64,000 nt of DNA from Populus alba (lineage: Eukaryota > Streptophyta > Magnoliopsida > Malpighiales > Salicaceae), in the NCBI RefSeq assembly GCF_005239225.2, contig NC_133294.1:21961631-22025630 (forward strand), read 5' to 3'. This document shows positions 1 to 13,240 of this stretch, piece by piece (the first letter of the stretch is position 1; every line of letters begins with the position of its first letter). Below the pieces are notes generated by a model. It searched no databases. It saw only the letters and a program-made list of their open reading frames with translations, and had not been told where the DNA came from. The translations under genes were made by a program, and so were the position numbers.

Positions 1-298
1 AAATTACTTGCATAATTGGACTCAAATGGTATAATATGATGGTTCTATCTTCCATTCGGATCATGTCAATTGTCATGGTCACTACATTTTGATGTTTATC
101 AAGAGAAAGGCACCAAAATCCCACTCTGTCTTGTGCACAACTGTACGAGTTGCCTCCATGGTTGGATCTCTCATGTATATATAAACAGTACTCCTTTAGT
201 GATATAAAATGTACGTTCTTGATGTTGCCTTCAGCAGAGCCTGGGATGCCCTAAGGGGTCCATCTTTCTATTGGTTTACCCTCTCCTCATCTGTAAAT

Positions 299-457
299 TT
301 TTTATTATTATTAAAGTGAGTGTTGTATATTTTAATTAATTTTATGGGCCCTTAAATAAATGACCATGTAAATCTCCAGTGATTTTGAAATTTATGGGAC
401 TCGAACTAGTGATTTTTAAAAAATAAATCTAAAATCTAACTAATTAAACTACACCTT
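299..457 (-). repeat. tRNA-derived SINE-like element with (TAA)n tail
   Basis: Read on the minus strand, this runs from a GTGTAG-type head (near 457) through a degenerate polymerase III box B-like GTTCGAGTCCC and the landmark phrases CACTGGAGATTTACATGG and GGGCCCATAA, ending in a TAATAATAAT tail at 299-312. The same order of phrases recurs at 18768-18955 and 59546-59720. The tail microsatellite and internal box B are typical of plant SINEs. The family name is not assigned. Confidence 0.55.
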
Positions 458-1685
458 TCAAGATTATATGTAAATTTTTCTTGAAAGAGTTATACAATTC
501 CTTTCATTTGTAGAGAGGGAGGTAAAAATCAGTCGGGTAGAATTTGATGTAGAATAACAAAACCGAATCAAATCATCATAATTTCAAACAAGGATTTATA
601 AAAACAAAAGTAATATTGGATCCGGGTATATTTTTTTAACATTTTTAAAGAAGAAGAAAAAGATATTTCTATTGAGTTTCGTTGAAGTTTTTTTACTCAA
701 ATTATAGCCGGCCAAACACTTTCTCTCTTCTTCTTCTTCTTTTTTTCTCTACTCTTTGAACATTCAAAACATGAAAAAGAAATAAAAGAAGTTTCATGCT
801 AAAACTAAAGAACCTTGACAAAACTAATATATATAATTTAAAAAATGAGAGACGAAGTTAGATTTTTCCATGCCATTTGAAACTACTGCCTTGCTTTTTA
901 TCCTTGTTTTTTTATTTAATTTTTATTTTGTAAGATCAAGTTTGAATTAAACGTTGAAATATTCAGGAACACATCTAATAAAGGAGAAAGGTATGAGGGG
1001 CCAGATAACAAGGAGGCAGGTAACATCTAGGAGATTGAAATGGAGAAACAAAGCTATAATTATGAAATTTCGTAGATAAATTGGATAGGTTCTGAGTTCT
1101 GATGTTTAATCATCGTTTGAAAAAACATGGCACTTAGAATAGATATTCTTCCATAGTTTCTTGATGTGATTTTTTCTCTACTCTCGAAGATGCTTTACTG
1201 GTGCTGATGGAAACAATGCCTTGCACGAAGACGTGTGTGATCGACGTCTTTGCAAAAGAAGGTAAATCATTGTCAAATCATACTATTTTACCAAACCATA
1301 GGCTCAACCATATATATGCTAGGATTAATAGACAGAGCATCCTAGTCTCGATGGTAAAAGTAAAAATAAATAAATAATCAGATCAATCAATCCAAGTTTA
1401 TTTTTCCCTTGCAAAATAAAGCCATCCCCATTTTTATTCTATTTTTAAAACCATGCAATATATATGTATATATGTAGAGAGAGAGAGAGCATGAATTGCC
1501 TGGGGAAAAAAATTAATCAGAACAAATAAATATGTATTCTTGTATATTTTACTATCATAAAAACAAATATATTTTCATCTTGGTCACTCTAATTAAATAT
1601 AATTGTAATAAGTGCTATTACAACATTAACAAAGAACATCAACAAAAAAATAAAAAATAATTAAGAAAAATCATAATTAATATTA

Positions 1686-1866
1686 TGATAGAGATTATTT
1701 TTTAAACTATTTTTTATTTGAAAATACATTAAAATAATATATATTTTTTATTTTTTAAAATTTATTTTTAATATCATCATGTTAAAATAATTTAAAAACA
1801 TAAAAAAATCATTTAAAGAAAAAAATTCAACTTTTTTACAAGAATTTTTCCCAACAGCAAAAATAA
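1686..1866 (+). repeat. AT-rich MITE-like repeat, family A
   Basis: This copy shows the family order: a TTTTTTAAA...TATTTTTTATTT head, ATACATTAAAATAATAT, a T-rich centre, AAAATTTATTTTTAATATCA, and an A-rich tail. At least eight other degenerate copies share this order in the window, in both orientations. It has no coding capacity. Terminal repeats are too degraded to define ends exactly. Confidence 0.5.
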
Positions 1867-1962
1867 ACTGGTCAAAATCTAGCACCCAGGATAGTTAGGT
1901 GAAACACGAGGAGAACATATAATGGCAATCGACCTATCAAGTAAAATCTCACACCATATTAG

Positions 1963-1997
<35 letters not shown>

Positions 1998-2193
1998 GGG
2001 TTATGGTTGGCCCATACCAGTTATAGAAAAACTCGTCGATCCAAACCTAGCCCATGCGAGACCCAGGCTATTTCCATCATGGAGGCAGTCCAATCAAGCA
2101 AATCATGTTGGAGGGTGACAACGGAGGCATCTAGCTCCAATCTCTCCACTTATGGAGGTGCTAAAATGCTAGAAAGGAGGCCGGGAAATATAA

Positions 2194-2196
<3 letters not shown>

Positions 2197-2229
<33 letters not shown>
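2197..2229. repeat. (TC)n microsatellite
   Basis: An uninterrupted TC dinucleotide run of about 33 bp. It lies at the 3' end of a less AT-rich island (2000-2350). Confidence 0.95.
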
Positions 2230-2230
<1 letters not shown>

Positions 2231-2409
2231 GAGAGGTCAAACTAGGCAGCATCTGAAGAAGCCTTATAGCTGCTACCAGATAGGGTAATCAGAGCAGCCC
2301 AAAGTCCTCACCTGAAGGTGACCTATGCGATATCACTCAAGCAGTAGGGATGATGCTATGGTTTAAGATCTTTCACGTCCAATTTAAGCCAACTGAATAA
2401 AGGAATTAC

Positions 2410-2605
2410 TTTTTGTTTGTTGTTTTTTTTTTTAAGTATTTTTTAAAAAAAAATTATTTATTAATTTTAAATTAATATTTTTTTAGTGTATTTAGATTAT
2501 TTTGATATTTTAATATCAAAAATGATTTTTAAAAAATAAAAAAATATTATTTTAATTTATTTCTAAATATAAAATACTTTAAAAAACAATTACAACTTAA
2601 TTTAA
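2410..2605 (-). repeat. AT-rich MITE-like repeat, family A (inverted copy)
   Basis: The reverse complement reproduces the family A order: a head ending in TTTTTTAAAGTATTTTATA, then AAATAAATTAAAATAATATTTT, TTTTTAAAAATCATTTTTGATATTA and an A-rich tail. It is degenerate and non-coding. Confidence 0.45.
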
Positions 2606-2883
2606 AACATTTTGTTACTGAAGGAAACTTGTAGTTAAGAATTGGCACCGTCTTCTCAAGTCCTCCGAATTGGAAACAGAAAATCCCTATTTCTAGGCAA
2701 TCTTGTTATTACAAGTTACAACACTAACACAACGAATGGGATGAAAAGATCATACTCAAACTTTAGCCATGTTTTCGCGAGGGTTGTAGAGTATAGTAAC
2801 TTTTATTTTTAATATTTTTTATTTAAAAAAATATTAAATAGATATTTATTTATTTTTTTTTAATAGTTTTAATGTGTTAATGT

Positions 2884-3005
2884 TAAAAATATAAAAAAAT
2901 CTAAAATAATTATATTAACTTATTTTTAAACAAAAATATATTTTAAAAATATAAAAAAAATCTAAAATAATTATATTAACTTATTTTTAAACAAAAATAT
3001 ATTTT
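2884..3005. repeat. 61-bp tandem duplication in AT-rich repeat
   Basis: Two adjacent units (2884-2944 and 2945-3005) are nearly identical. Each contains TCTAAAATAATTATATTAAC followed by TTATTTTTAAACAAAAATAT. The only differences I see are at the unit start and an A-run length change. The duplication sits in a family A-like repeat. Confidence 0.85.
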
Positions 3006-3979
3006 AAAAAATATATTATATAACACAGTACTAAAATATACATGTGAAAAAATGAATGGAATCCGGTGCTGATACCACAAAAAGCACCATATGTTAAGCA
3101 ACCCAATGCCATCATTACATGTCCCATCTTCTGTTCTGTCTTCTTTTAATAATATGGGGAAAACCCAAGTTTCTTTTTCCTTTTTTTAAAGAGAAAATAG
3201 CACAGTCAATAAAAAAGAAAATTAGCAAACTAACACGTGAGAACTAATTAGTGAAAGAACCTCCTTCAAGTAGTTGTGTTGTTCATATCATAACAACTTA
3301 TTAAAACTCAACAAGATGCAGAGATAGAGATAGGAATTCCGCAACCAAAATTCAAATAAATTACGTTTTTCTACATTGTTGCCATCAGCGCAGATTATAG
3401 AATACGAAATAAATTAATTAATTAATTAAAAACTTATGGTATTGTTTAGTATTGTGATAGCGGTTGATTTATAAAGTTTTTTTTACTTATAGTTACGCGA
3501 AAGGAAAAGTATCATCACCCTTAAGTGTCCTATCTGAGGCTGCATTATTGGTTTTGTTTTAAATTACTAAAATTTATTTGTGTTCTATTCTTATGGTTTT
3601 TCTATAATATTCCAGACTTTAGTGTTAGTGATTATTCATCCATGAATATTTATAATTCTTGGTGTTGGTAAATATTATGTAACCCTAAAAGTATGGTATT
3701 TCTGAATCTTACACCAGTGAATAAATCCATCAAATTTAAATTAAAAAAAAAAATTTTATATATTTTTTTTAGAGAGAAAAAACATGTATTGTCACATTAC
3801 ACAGTAAAAGTCACCAATCAAATATACCGTAAAAACAAAACAACGTGAAAAAAGTGTTGGAGACTCATAAATAAATTAAAGAAAATCGCCAAATTTTTTT
3901 AAAATTCTCTGATATTAAAAGGGTTTCATTTGACTAAATATTAAAATAAAAAGGATTGGACATAAAAGTGTTAGCCCAA

Positions 3980-4900
3980 AACAATTTGGGCCGGCTAGGC
4001 CTGGTGCCTCAGGCCTTGACTCTCTCCCTATACTCTCTCTGTCTATTCTTTTTTCTTTGCGTTTTCTTTCAGTCTATTCTCTCGTGTGTTTTTTACTTTT
4101 CTGTCCTCCTTCTGTTCCCTCCTCTGTGTCTATGGTCACCCGAGTCCTCTCTGTCCTGTGCCCCTCGCCTTTCCCTGTTCTGTGGTTGTGGTCTTTATAG
4201 TGGAAGAGAAAGCCCTTGCATGTGGTGATCGTGGAGATGAGTTTGGAATAATAGGGGATAGTGGGCTGTGGGCAGCTGAGGCGGAAGACCCACGTTTTTG
4301 CTAAAAATTTTCCATTCCGGCTGAACCGGTGGCCTGAAGGAGGTGGTGATGAACAGTGCTTTAGCAACGACACCGTTTTTTCCTTAACGATATGGATAAT
4401 TTCAATTTTCCCCCTGAATTTATAACATTTAGCAATTGGGCCCCTATTCAAGGAAAATCTCCTTTTTTTACCCCTGGTTCAATTACAATTGAATCCCTGA
4501 ATTTCAGCCCCATTAACAAAACAATTCTTGGTTTTTGAATTATTCAATTTAATCCTTAATTAACAACTTTTAATTCTTTCAAAATTACCCCTTGAAAAAT
4601 CAATTAACCCCTTTATAGTATCATGTGGATTTTGAGATTTAATTTCTTGTGATTTTGATCCTCGTCAACTCCAAACTTTGGTATTTTTTTCAATTAAACT
4701 CTTGATTGCATTAATTAATCAAATCAAAGTTTAATCAAGTCCCCAAACTTATTAATTCTTTCAGGTTTTGACCAATTTAACTCCCAAATTTATAATTCAA
4801 TCCTTATTAGTCCTCAAACTTTCAATTTGAATTGTCTTAACTTAATTCTCAAATTATTATTTTTTATTCATTCATTTTTGAGAAAAAAAAATTTTAAAAT
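3980..4900 (+). repeat. degenerate LTR-like sequence
   Basis: A CT-rich stretch (4015-4180) is followed by a less AT-rich segment and an AACGACACCGTTTTT motif (about 4367). After that comes a long tract of phrases such as AATTGGGCCCC, TTCAATTACAATTGAATCCC and CAATTTAATCC that recur with variation. This style is typical of LTR or untranslated parts of plant Gypsy elements. I cannot define ends, PBS or coding sequence, so this is a probable decayed LTR fragment and not a called element. Confidence 0.3.
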
Positions 4901-6065
4901 TGGGTTATGACACAAATAAAAAATTGAAAAAACAAATCAAGAAAAAAATAAATAACAATAAAAAAAAATAAGGAACAAATCTCATATAAAAAACCAAATT
5001 CTAAGAGGTAAAATTGAAAATGAAATAAATCAAATATAATACAATAAAAAAAAATAAGGGTCAAATATGATAAAATTCATAAATGACCACACTTTCATGA
5101 ATTTTGTCAAGGACAACATGTTTTTCAAGGCTGGAAAAAAAGAAAAAAAAAAAGTTGTTGGCGCTTCACCATGTAGGGGGTGCCTACACGCATGTTACCA
5201 TCATAAAAGGGATAACGAGATACTTTAAATGCAAAAAGTATAGACACATCTCACTTGTTGACACGTGCAACAACTTTTTATTTAAAACTGTATCATATCT
5301 TAATTAAAAAAAAACTTAAATGCTTCTTTGTCAACTTGTCTATTAAAAAAAAACTATATGAAATGATGAAAACATTCCTTACCTTAACTTTAAGAAAATC
5401 TAATTTTAAGGGTAAATTGGATATCTTACTGTGCAATTTTTTTTTTTTTGAAATACCTGAAAAGCCATACACTTTGAAGTTCAATTAATCTAGCTTTTAA
5501 TGGTAGTTTAGTAATTTTATTGCGCAACTAAAAAGTTAAAAGTTCTATATGCTCCTGTGATCTTTGAATTAACATTTTAATCCCATGAAAAAACTATTTA
5601 ATCCTCCAACCAAATTATGAATTCTGTGTTGTTAATAGTAAAATAATGATTTAATTGTATGAATCCACAATAAAATGAGAAAGAGAGCCCGCATGAAAAG
5701 TTTGATTCCTTTTTAGTTTTTTTTTTTTAATTTAATACACAAAGGCCAAAGGTACATCATCACATGCATTTTAAATGTGAGCACAATAATTATTTAGCCT
5801 TTAATTAGAAGTCACTCTAATTTGAAATTTTGAGGGTACTGTGGTGCACGAGCTTCGGCCTTCGGGCTAAATTTTAATTAAAATAAAGGGAGTGTGTGTT
5901 GTGGCTGTGTAGCCTTCAAATTTGAAAATTTTGAGGGTACTGTGTATTTAATTCAGCTCCCTTTTTGTTGCCTTGCCTGCCTGCCTCACCCATTCCCAGG
6001 TCAATTCACATGTTTCCACGTTGTAAAGATTACAACAAGCTCACTTTAGCTAATTTCATGCATTA

Positions 6066-6235
6066 TATTGTTGTTTTTTTTAAAATATTTTTTATTTAAA
6101 AAATATATTAAAATAATAATATTTTTTTGATTTTTTAAAGTTTATTTTTTACATTATTATATCAAAATAATCTAAAATCATTAAAAAGTTAAATAAAAAT
6201 ACTTTTTAACACAAAAACAAACACTCTTAGACTTG
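6066..6235 (+). repeat. AT-rich MITE-like repeat, family A
   Basis: A clear copy: a TTGTTTTTTTTAAAATATTTT head, TTTAAAAAATATATTAAAATAAT, TTTTTTAAAGTTTATTTTTTAC, ATATCAAAATAATCTAAAATC, and an ACAAAAACAAACACTCTTAG tail. The tail resembles the ACAAACA ending seen in other copies. Confidence 0.55.
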
Positions 6236-6854
6236 TTCGGAAACATGAATATTTTTCATCAATAAACTTTAAGATAGTGTTTAATAAATTTTCTAAAATA
6301 AAAAGGATATAGATAGTAAAAATGTAAATGTATTTCGTTGAAAAAATAAAAATAAAGATATAAAAATAAATTTATCTCTAGACAATTTTAGAGTGAATTT
6401 TTGTACTTTTAAAATAAAAAATAATAGAGGGAACATATCTCCATAGATAGAATTTATTATTATTTCTTCCTAAAATATTCTAATAAAAAACACTTTATTT
6501 TAAAATTATTCAATTAAGAATGATATTAAAGAATTTTCATTTAAAAAATATTAGAGTTATGTCCATTACCCCTGTTTGGATGACTATTTTTATTTTTTTA
6601 AAAAAAATCATATATTCAAGTAAAGGAAAGTAATGGTAGAAAATATAAAAAAAGGGTAAAATTATAATTTTCATATCACAACTTTTTACAAAATTAACTT
6701 TCCTATCCATTTTCATTCCTTCCAAATTTAGCATATGCAGGAAAATCTTTTTTTTCTCCAAAATTTTCATTATTCTCAATTTCATTTATCCCTCTTATTT
6801 TTTCTCATATACAATATAAAGGTTAAAGTGTTAACATTTAAACTCTTTTAACCT

Positions 6855-7075
6855 CTTAGGGCATGTTTGTTTACTAGAAAATAATTTCATTTTACAAAAT
6901 AATTTTCATAAAAAGTAGATTATTGAAAAGTGAATAATATTTTTATGTTTGATAATATCATGAAAAATAAATTTGAAAAACATTTTCTAATGTTTGACTA
7001 TGTTATGAAAAATAAGGTTGGAAAATAACTTATCAATATCATAAAAAAATAAAAGTTGAAGTTGATAAAAAAATC
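6855..7075 (+). repeat. AT-rich interspersed repeat, family B
   Basis: It begins with GGCATGTTTGTTTACTAG and has repeated AAAATAATTTTCAT and ATCATGAAAAATAA phrases. Related sequence occurs at about 7610-8275 and 25150-25930. It is non-coding. It may be a hAT-type MITE derivative, but the ends are not certain. Confidence 0.4.
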
Positions 7076-8514
7076 AAATTATCTCAAATTCTAATTGAAG
7101 AAATTGAAAAAAAAAAACAAATTAAAAAAATATTTAAAATCAAATATATAAAAATTAAAATATTAAAAAATCAAATTTGATATAATTGAGTATCATATAC
7201 ACACACATCTATCAAATATATTTGACATTTTATCTTTTAATTATTTTTTTATACCTTCAACAGTTCATCTATTAGCATTTAACTTGCAGTTTTTAACCTT
7301 GAATCAAACACAATATTAAAAGTTTTAATTTCAATTTCAATTATAAAAAGGGTAATGAGAAGAATACCTTCATTGTATATAGTCCCTGGGAACTCTCATT
7401 GAATCAAATAAAAAAATAATAATTTTGAAGTGGAATATCAGCTAAAATTTGAGTAGGAGATCATAAAATCCTCTGTGAAGGAGCTCACTCTTGACCTTTC
7501 ATGTTCTAAGTTCCAACAAAAAAAATTTTACATGAATCTCAGAAGACTATAATTAGCCATATATTACATCGAATTGGGACTTGGAGCCGATAACTCGACC
7601 TCTTTGTTTTATGGTGGTTTTTTAAAAATTATTTTTAAAATTTTTTTTGTGTTTGTTTATAGTTAGAAAAATTAACCAATGAAAAACACTTTTTAATTGA
7701 AGAAAAATTTAGTTTGATTTTTATAAAAGTGTTTTTTTTTTTTAGATAGAAAACAGTTTTCAAAAATTGTGAAAAAATTTATCAATATTTTGTTATTTGT
7801 TGATTATACTAAATTTGATTATTTATCTTTTAATTGTTATATATTTTGTTTTGAGTCTTTTTTTTCAATTTCATCCCTTAGAATTTGATTTAATTTTATT
7901 TTGATATAAACTTTGATTCTCATTCTTTTATTATTATTTTTTTTTAATCTAAAATTTTTATCTATCATATTTGGTCTTCATTATTTTAATTATTATTTAT
8001 TTTATTTCAAATTATTTATTAAAATTTTACTCTTCAACTTTTTTATATATAAGATTTGATCCTTATTCTTTTAATAAATTTAAAAAAAAACATTAATAAA
8101 TTATTTTTTAGTTTATTTTTCATAACTTATTTAAATACTAGAAAGTATTTTCTAATTTAATTTTTATTATACTATTAAATATCAAAAAAATAATTTATTT
8201 TCAAGAAATTCCCTTTAAGAAAAAACCTTTTGTCGCAAAAAAAATTATTTTTTTACCAAACAAACAAACAGTATCTTGGTTTTGAACAGCTACTTTGTTA
8301 ACTATTGGTTCAAGAGTCAAGACGCAGCACATCTACATGTATTATTTGTCCTTGCATTTACAAATTCAGACATTTTTGGAAAGAAGACCGCAGAATCAGA
8401 AGTGTTTGACTTTGACTAGTCTAAGGAAAATGAAGCCGAACCCTTTCCATTAGCCCTAGAACATACAGACTCCTCATTAATTATATACCGGTTAGAATAT
8501 GTTTAGAAATAGAG

Positions 8515-8697
8515 TTATAGTTATTTTTTAAAATATTTTTTATTAAAAATATATATATTAAAAATATTTTTTTATTTTTTTAAAAATTATTTTTAAAATT
8601 AGTATATTAAAATAATTTATAAACATACAAAATATATTAATTTAAAACAAGAAGATTAATTTTTTTTTAAAATATTTTTCAAATACAGTGACAAACG
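8515..8697 (+). repeat. AT-rich MITE-like repeat, family A
   Basis: The copy has a TTATAGTTATTTTTTAAAAT head, TATATTAAAAATATTTTTTTAT, AAATTATTTTTAAAATTAGTATATT, AATTTATAAACATAC, and the conserved tail AAATACAGTGACAAACGCTTCC. This matches the family order, including the loss of AT bias at the 3' end. Confidence 0.55.
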
Positions 8698-9949
8698 CTT
8701 CCTGAGTTGGTCCTCGGTGGTGGTCTTCGAGGCGTGTCTTCATTAGCTCTCCCTCTCGTCCTCTAGCAGCTCATGCACGTGAAGCCAATAGGGGGGCGGT
8801 CAGTTGTTCTGCAAAAAGATTAAACTAAAGGCATGCATGCTAGCTAGCTAGCTAGCTCGATAAAAGTTAGCCAAGGAGATACATTGCTCTTGTGGTCCTT
8901 CAAGTTTCAGATTTCTGTCATATTAACCCCTCTTCATCACAATTTGGGTGTGACCATAAGTCTCATCATTAATTCTTTAATGGGAGAGAGGGGCCCCGTC
9001 CCTTGAAAAAAAAAACATTAATATTATGTCCTTTATAAAAAGAACATTTTTAAATTTAGTGTCAAAACTATTAAAATTTAAATTTTGTCTTCCCCATAAA
9101 AAAATTTCTAATCTTGGCCCCTTCTAACAAAATTTCGTGGCTCGACCCCTAATGAAATGTCATATTTGCTCTCATTAACTTTCTTTACAAGGAATATTCT
9201 AAATTTTCTTGGTTAAAATAAGTGTCTTCGAGGTCTTTCATATAAATGAAAGATGTAATATTTTTTTATTAAAAGTATGGTCAGTCTATTTATACATGCA
9301 CCTAATTGTATGTATAGATAAAAATTAAAAGGCTTTTTATGTACCCAAAATTGTGGTGAAGGATTGAGAAATTAATTGAGGGACCAGACATATAATTTAT
9401 TTATTTATTTTTAAAATTTATTTGTTTTTATGTTTTAAAAATTTAATTTTATTTTAAATTAATTTTTAATATTTTTAGATTAATTGCTGATATCAAAAAT
9501 AAAATATTATTATAAAAAAAAAACTTTAAAAGACAATTTTATTACAATATCAATTTGTATTCGTGCGTGCTACTAATGATCTATCTCTCCCATGTCTTTT
9601 TCTATCACATTATCATAATTTACAGTGTTATTGACAGTGCCTGACACACCTCTATTATAATTTTTTTTTTCGCATGCGACTACACTACACCAGAACACAA
9701 GTCTTGGCGGATACATTGGAGCCGTACTCTGCTACATTCACAGACTTATAATCAATCTCTAGCTATCTCTCTCTCTCTCTTATTGATTTCACTTCCTTAC
9801 AGTTATAATAATTGTGGAAGAAATCAATGTCCTTAGAATATTATTACCATGCACCTATATCTAGCACCTTCCCCACCTCCCTTTCTAGGCACTTCTTAGC
9901 TTCTAGTGTGATGTAAGAATTTTTTATTTCTTTCTAGCCACCTCTCAAT

Positions 9950-12346
9950 ATGGGAAAGAATGGTGGTACCTCATGGTTGAACATCGTGAAAAGAGCATTC
10001 AGGTCTCCAAGTAAAGAGAATATTGAGAAAAAGAGTAGCAGAAGGAGAGAAGAACATGACCAGGAAGAGGAAGAAAAGGTAATGATCATACTATTATCAT
10101 GAACAATGACTAGCTTTAGTCTTTATGTTTATAACAAAGTATTGATTTCTTGGTGCATGGATTTCTGGGTTTAATTTTTTGCAGAAAAGAGAGAAAAGAA
10201 GATGGCTTTTTAGAAAGACGTCGTCCAGCACTAACCATGTCCCAGTTCAACGATGTGAAGAAAATATTGCAATAACGAACACAGCAAGTACTACCACTGC
10301 ACCCTTGAGTCCTACTTTGGATGCTGAGAAAAAACTTGCAGTGGCAGTGGCAGCAGCCACGGCGGCGGCGGCTGATGCTGCGGCTGTAACAGCCCAAGCA
10401 GCAGCAGAGATTGTTAGACTCACTAGACCAGCTTCCATCTTTGTTAGAGCTAAACTCTGGGCTGCTATTGCCATTCAAACGGCCTTTAGAGGCTACCTAG
10501 TAAGTGTGTGATTTGGTATTGTAGTAACTTTTCCTGTTATGATTTAAAAAAGAAATTATAAATTATATTTTTTTAACCAAGATCAAAAGGAATCTCGAAT
10601 AAGATCCGTGTAAAACTACATAGTTATTTTTATTAACTAGATTAAATTTATAATAAAACCACATGAATAAACAAATGGATCCAAACTCAGCACTTGCTAT
10701 GTTGTATATTTCAATATCTTCATTTCTTTCTTGTTTAATGATATGGTATTTATTAATCTTGATTGATTATTGAGGCAAGGAGAGCTCTACGTGCACTGAA
10801 AGGGCTGGTGAAGCTTCAAGCTTTGGTAAGAGGACACAATGTAAGAAAGCAAGCAAAGCTAACACTTCAATACATGCAAGCTTTAGCTCGAGTACAAGAT
10901 CGAGTCCGTGACCACCGAGCAAGGCTTTCACATGAAGGGAGCAGAAGGTCCATGTTTTCTGAGACTAATAGCCCATGGGAGTTCAAATATCTCCACGACA
11001 TCCGTGAGAGGAAGTCCATGGTCAGTCCTTTGCAACCCTATGAGCCCATCAGACACACTATACTTCAATCTAAAACGTCTAGGCCCATCTCATTTATTAA
11101 AAAAAATTATTGTATAGATGCATCAATTTTCAGACAATTACTGATGAGAAGAGACACATACAGATCATTTATAACATTCAAACCACTTAGGACATGAAAT
11201 GACATGCTTCTTCTTGATGAGAAATTAATGGCTTTTCTTAACAGTCGAGAGATGTAAGCTCTGTTCTAGATTATTGGGATGATCGTCCACGCACCAATGA
11301 AGAGATTGAAGCCATGGTGGAAAGTAAGAAGGAAGCTGCGTTAAAACGTGAAAAGGCACTGGCTTATGCTTTCTCTAGCCAGGTTTGTCTCCTCACTCGC
11401 TATGTGTTTGTTGTATAAGTTGATTTTGGGCTCTAAAATAATTATATCATATGTTTTTCCTAATTAATTAATATCTCAAATGTTGTCCACTTGACTCAAA
11501 ATCAAGATATGGAGGTCTAGAAGGAACCCATCAGCAGGGGATCATGAAAAGGAACTTGAAGACAGAACAGGATGGCTTGATCGCTGGATGGCAACAAAGC
11601 AATGGGAGGCAAGTAGCGGGGCAATAACAGATAGAAAAGACAACAGTATAAAGACTGTAGAAATGGACACATCGAGACCATTTTCATATTGTAATACAAC
11701 TTCTTCTCAAAGATTACAAAGCCAAAATCACCTTCAAAAACAAACCCCCAGACATTCTATGGCCTCTCCTCTCCATAGATCACACTCCAGTCTTTCTCTC
11801 CACCAATCGCCGATCACACCCTCTCCTTGCAAGCCCAAGCCCCTTCAAGTACGTTCAGCGAGTCCAAGATGCCTAAAAGAAGAAGAAAAATGCTACTCGG
11901 CAGCACATACTCCAAGCTTGAGCTCTAGATATTTCATGAACAATGGTGCTGGTCGATATGGAATGGTGGGTGCAAGTGGGGGCACTGCTACAACCTTGCC
12001 AAACTACATGGCAGCAACTGAGTCAGCAAAGGCTCGTGTTAGGCCACAGAGTGCACCAAGGCAGAGACCATCGACACCTGAGAGAGAACGCGGTGGATCG
12101 GTTGCGAAGAAACGTCTGTCATTCCCAGTTCAAGATCATGGACCACATGGAAATGGTGTTGGCATTATTGGCTACAGTAGCAATTGGAGCTTCAGTCAGA
12201 ATTTAAGGAGCCCTAGCTTCAAGAGTTTGCATGGTTGCAACTTTGGAATGGGAGAGCAATCAAATTATTTCTCATCTTATAATGAGAGCAGTATTGGTGG
12301 AGAAATATCTCCTTGTTCCACGACTGACCTTAGGTGGTTAAAATAA
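9950..12346 (+). CDS. IQ67-domain (IQD) calmodulin-binding protein
   Basis: The five exons are 9950-10078, 10185-10499, 10775-11020, 11245-11382 and 11507-12346, all GT-AG with introns in phase 0, giving 555 aa. The start [10 protein letters not shown] at 9950 is the usual IQD N-terminus. Residues 44-55 are a [11 protein letters not shown] basic patch. An Ala-rich segment lies near residues 90-120. The IQ67 region begins at about residue 135 with [15 protein letters not shown], with the diagnostic intron 2 falling inside the IQ motif, followed by [20 protein letters not shown]. The C-terminal half is Ser/Pro/Arg-rich, with the family motif [11 protein letters not shown] (about residue 300) and a plant IQD DUF4005-like PSYMA-type segment ([12 protein letters not shown]). 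IQDs bind calmodulin and generally scaffold Ca2+ signalling at microtubules, membranes or nucleus. The isoform is not assigned. Confidence 0.95.
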
Positions 12347-13089
12347 GAAATTTTTATTTGGGTTAGTAGGATTTTAAGAATGTAGTCATTTATAATTAAT
12401 TATCTAGCAAAGTTATTGAAATTGGCCCTGTTGATTCTGATTCAAAATTTAAATTATAAATTAAATAAATTAACTTTAAGATAATTCAAAATAATATTAT
12501 TTTTAAAAAAATCAAATTAAATTTTAAATTAGTTAATTCATTGAATTAATCAGTTTAATTTAAACAATTAAACTCTTATTATATTTAATTTTAAATATAA
12601 CTTGAATTAATTTATAAATTGACAAATCACTAAGTTGACTTGTAAAGTCAAGTTATCTAGTTTTTTAAATAGTTTTTTTTTTTTTTTTTGTATAAAAATA
12701 TACGACTCCATTACATATATATTTGGGGGGGAAATCACTGCATTTATACAGAAATAAAAAAGCCAAACTCATCCTTTCACTATGTTTATGTTCTAACTTC
12801 TATATATGTTGCTATAACCGGGAATTTTCAATATTTAGTCATTGAATTATATTGAGCTATTTTATGCGAAAAGAATTGTAGAACTATTTTGAAATTGAGC
12901 TTGTGCGTATAAAGATTCTTTCATTTTTTTTCCTTTCATATACATCATCTTCTCCTCCGCATACAACTATTAATTTAAGCATTAAAAAATCTTTGTTTCA
13001 TGATGAATTTTTTTTTTATTTTTTAGCTCGGGCCATTTTATAAGCCAAACAATTTTATGTTCAAACTTTTATCTCGTTGGATTATAATA

Positions 13090-13240
13090 ACAGTTACAGT
13101 TTAAAGTATTTTTCATTTAAAAATATATTAAAATAATATTTTTTTTATTTTTAAAAAATATTAAAAAAAAATTAACAAAAAATTTTAAAATTTAAAATAA
13201 TATGATTTCCATCGTGTTTCCAAACATTGGGCAGGAAGCA
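13090..13240 (+). repeat. AT-rich MITE-like repeat, family A
   Basis: ACAGTTTAAAGTATTTTTCA, then TTTAAAAATATATTAAAATAAT, then an A/T-rich centre and a CGTGTTTCCAAACATTGGGC tail. This is one of the better preserved heads and tails of the family in the window. Confidence 0.55.

Larger units (their letters stand above)
1..9949. other. AT-rich intergenic spacer, no supported gene
   Basis: No reading frame here has convincing codon structure, splice sites or a recognisable family. The stretch is a patchwork of AT-rich interspersed repeats (separate entries), homopolymer runs and microsatellites, with a few less AT-rich islands at about 2000-2350, 3960-4320, 5820-6000 and 8690-8830. The island at 8838-8858 is a short (TAGC)n tetranucleotide run. 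The open frames at 2007-2231 and 3956-4451 are low-complexity or CT-rich translations and are not called as genes. Confidence 0.7.

Noticed and set aside
4074..4451. 125-codon minus-strand frame and overlapping plus frames
   Set aside because: CT-rich, low-complexity DNA open in several frames at once, with no recognisable motif. It sits in LTR-like text.
10116..10478. Long minus-strand frames opposite IQD exon 2
   Set aside because: Shadows of the Ala-rich and Ser-rich IQD coding sequence. GCN codon runs open the opposite strand.
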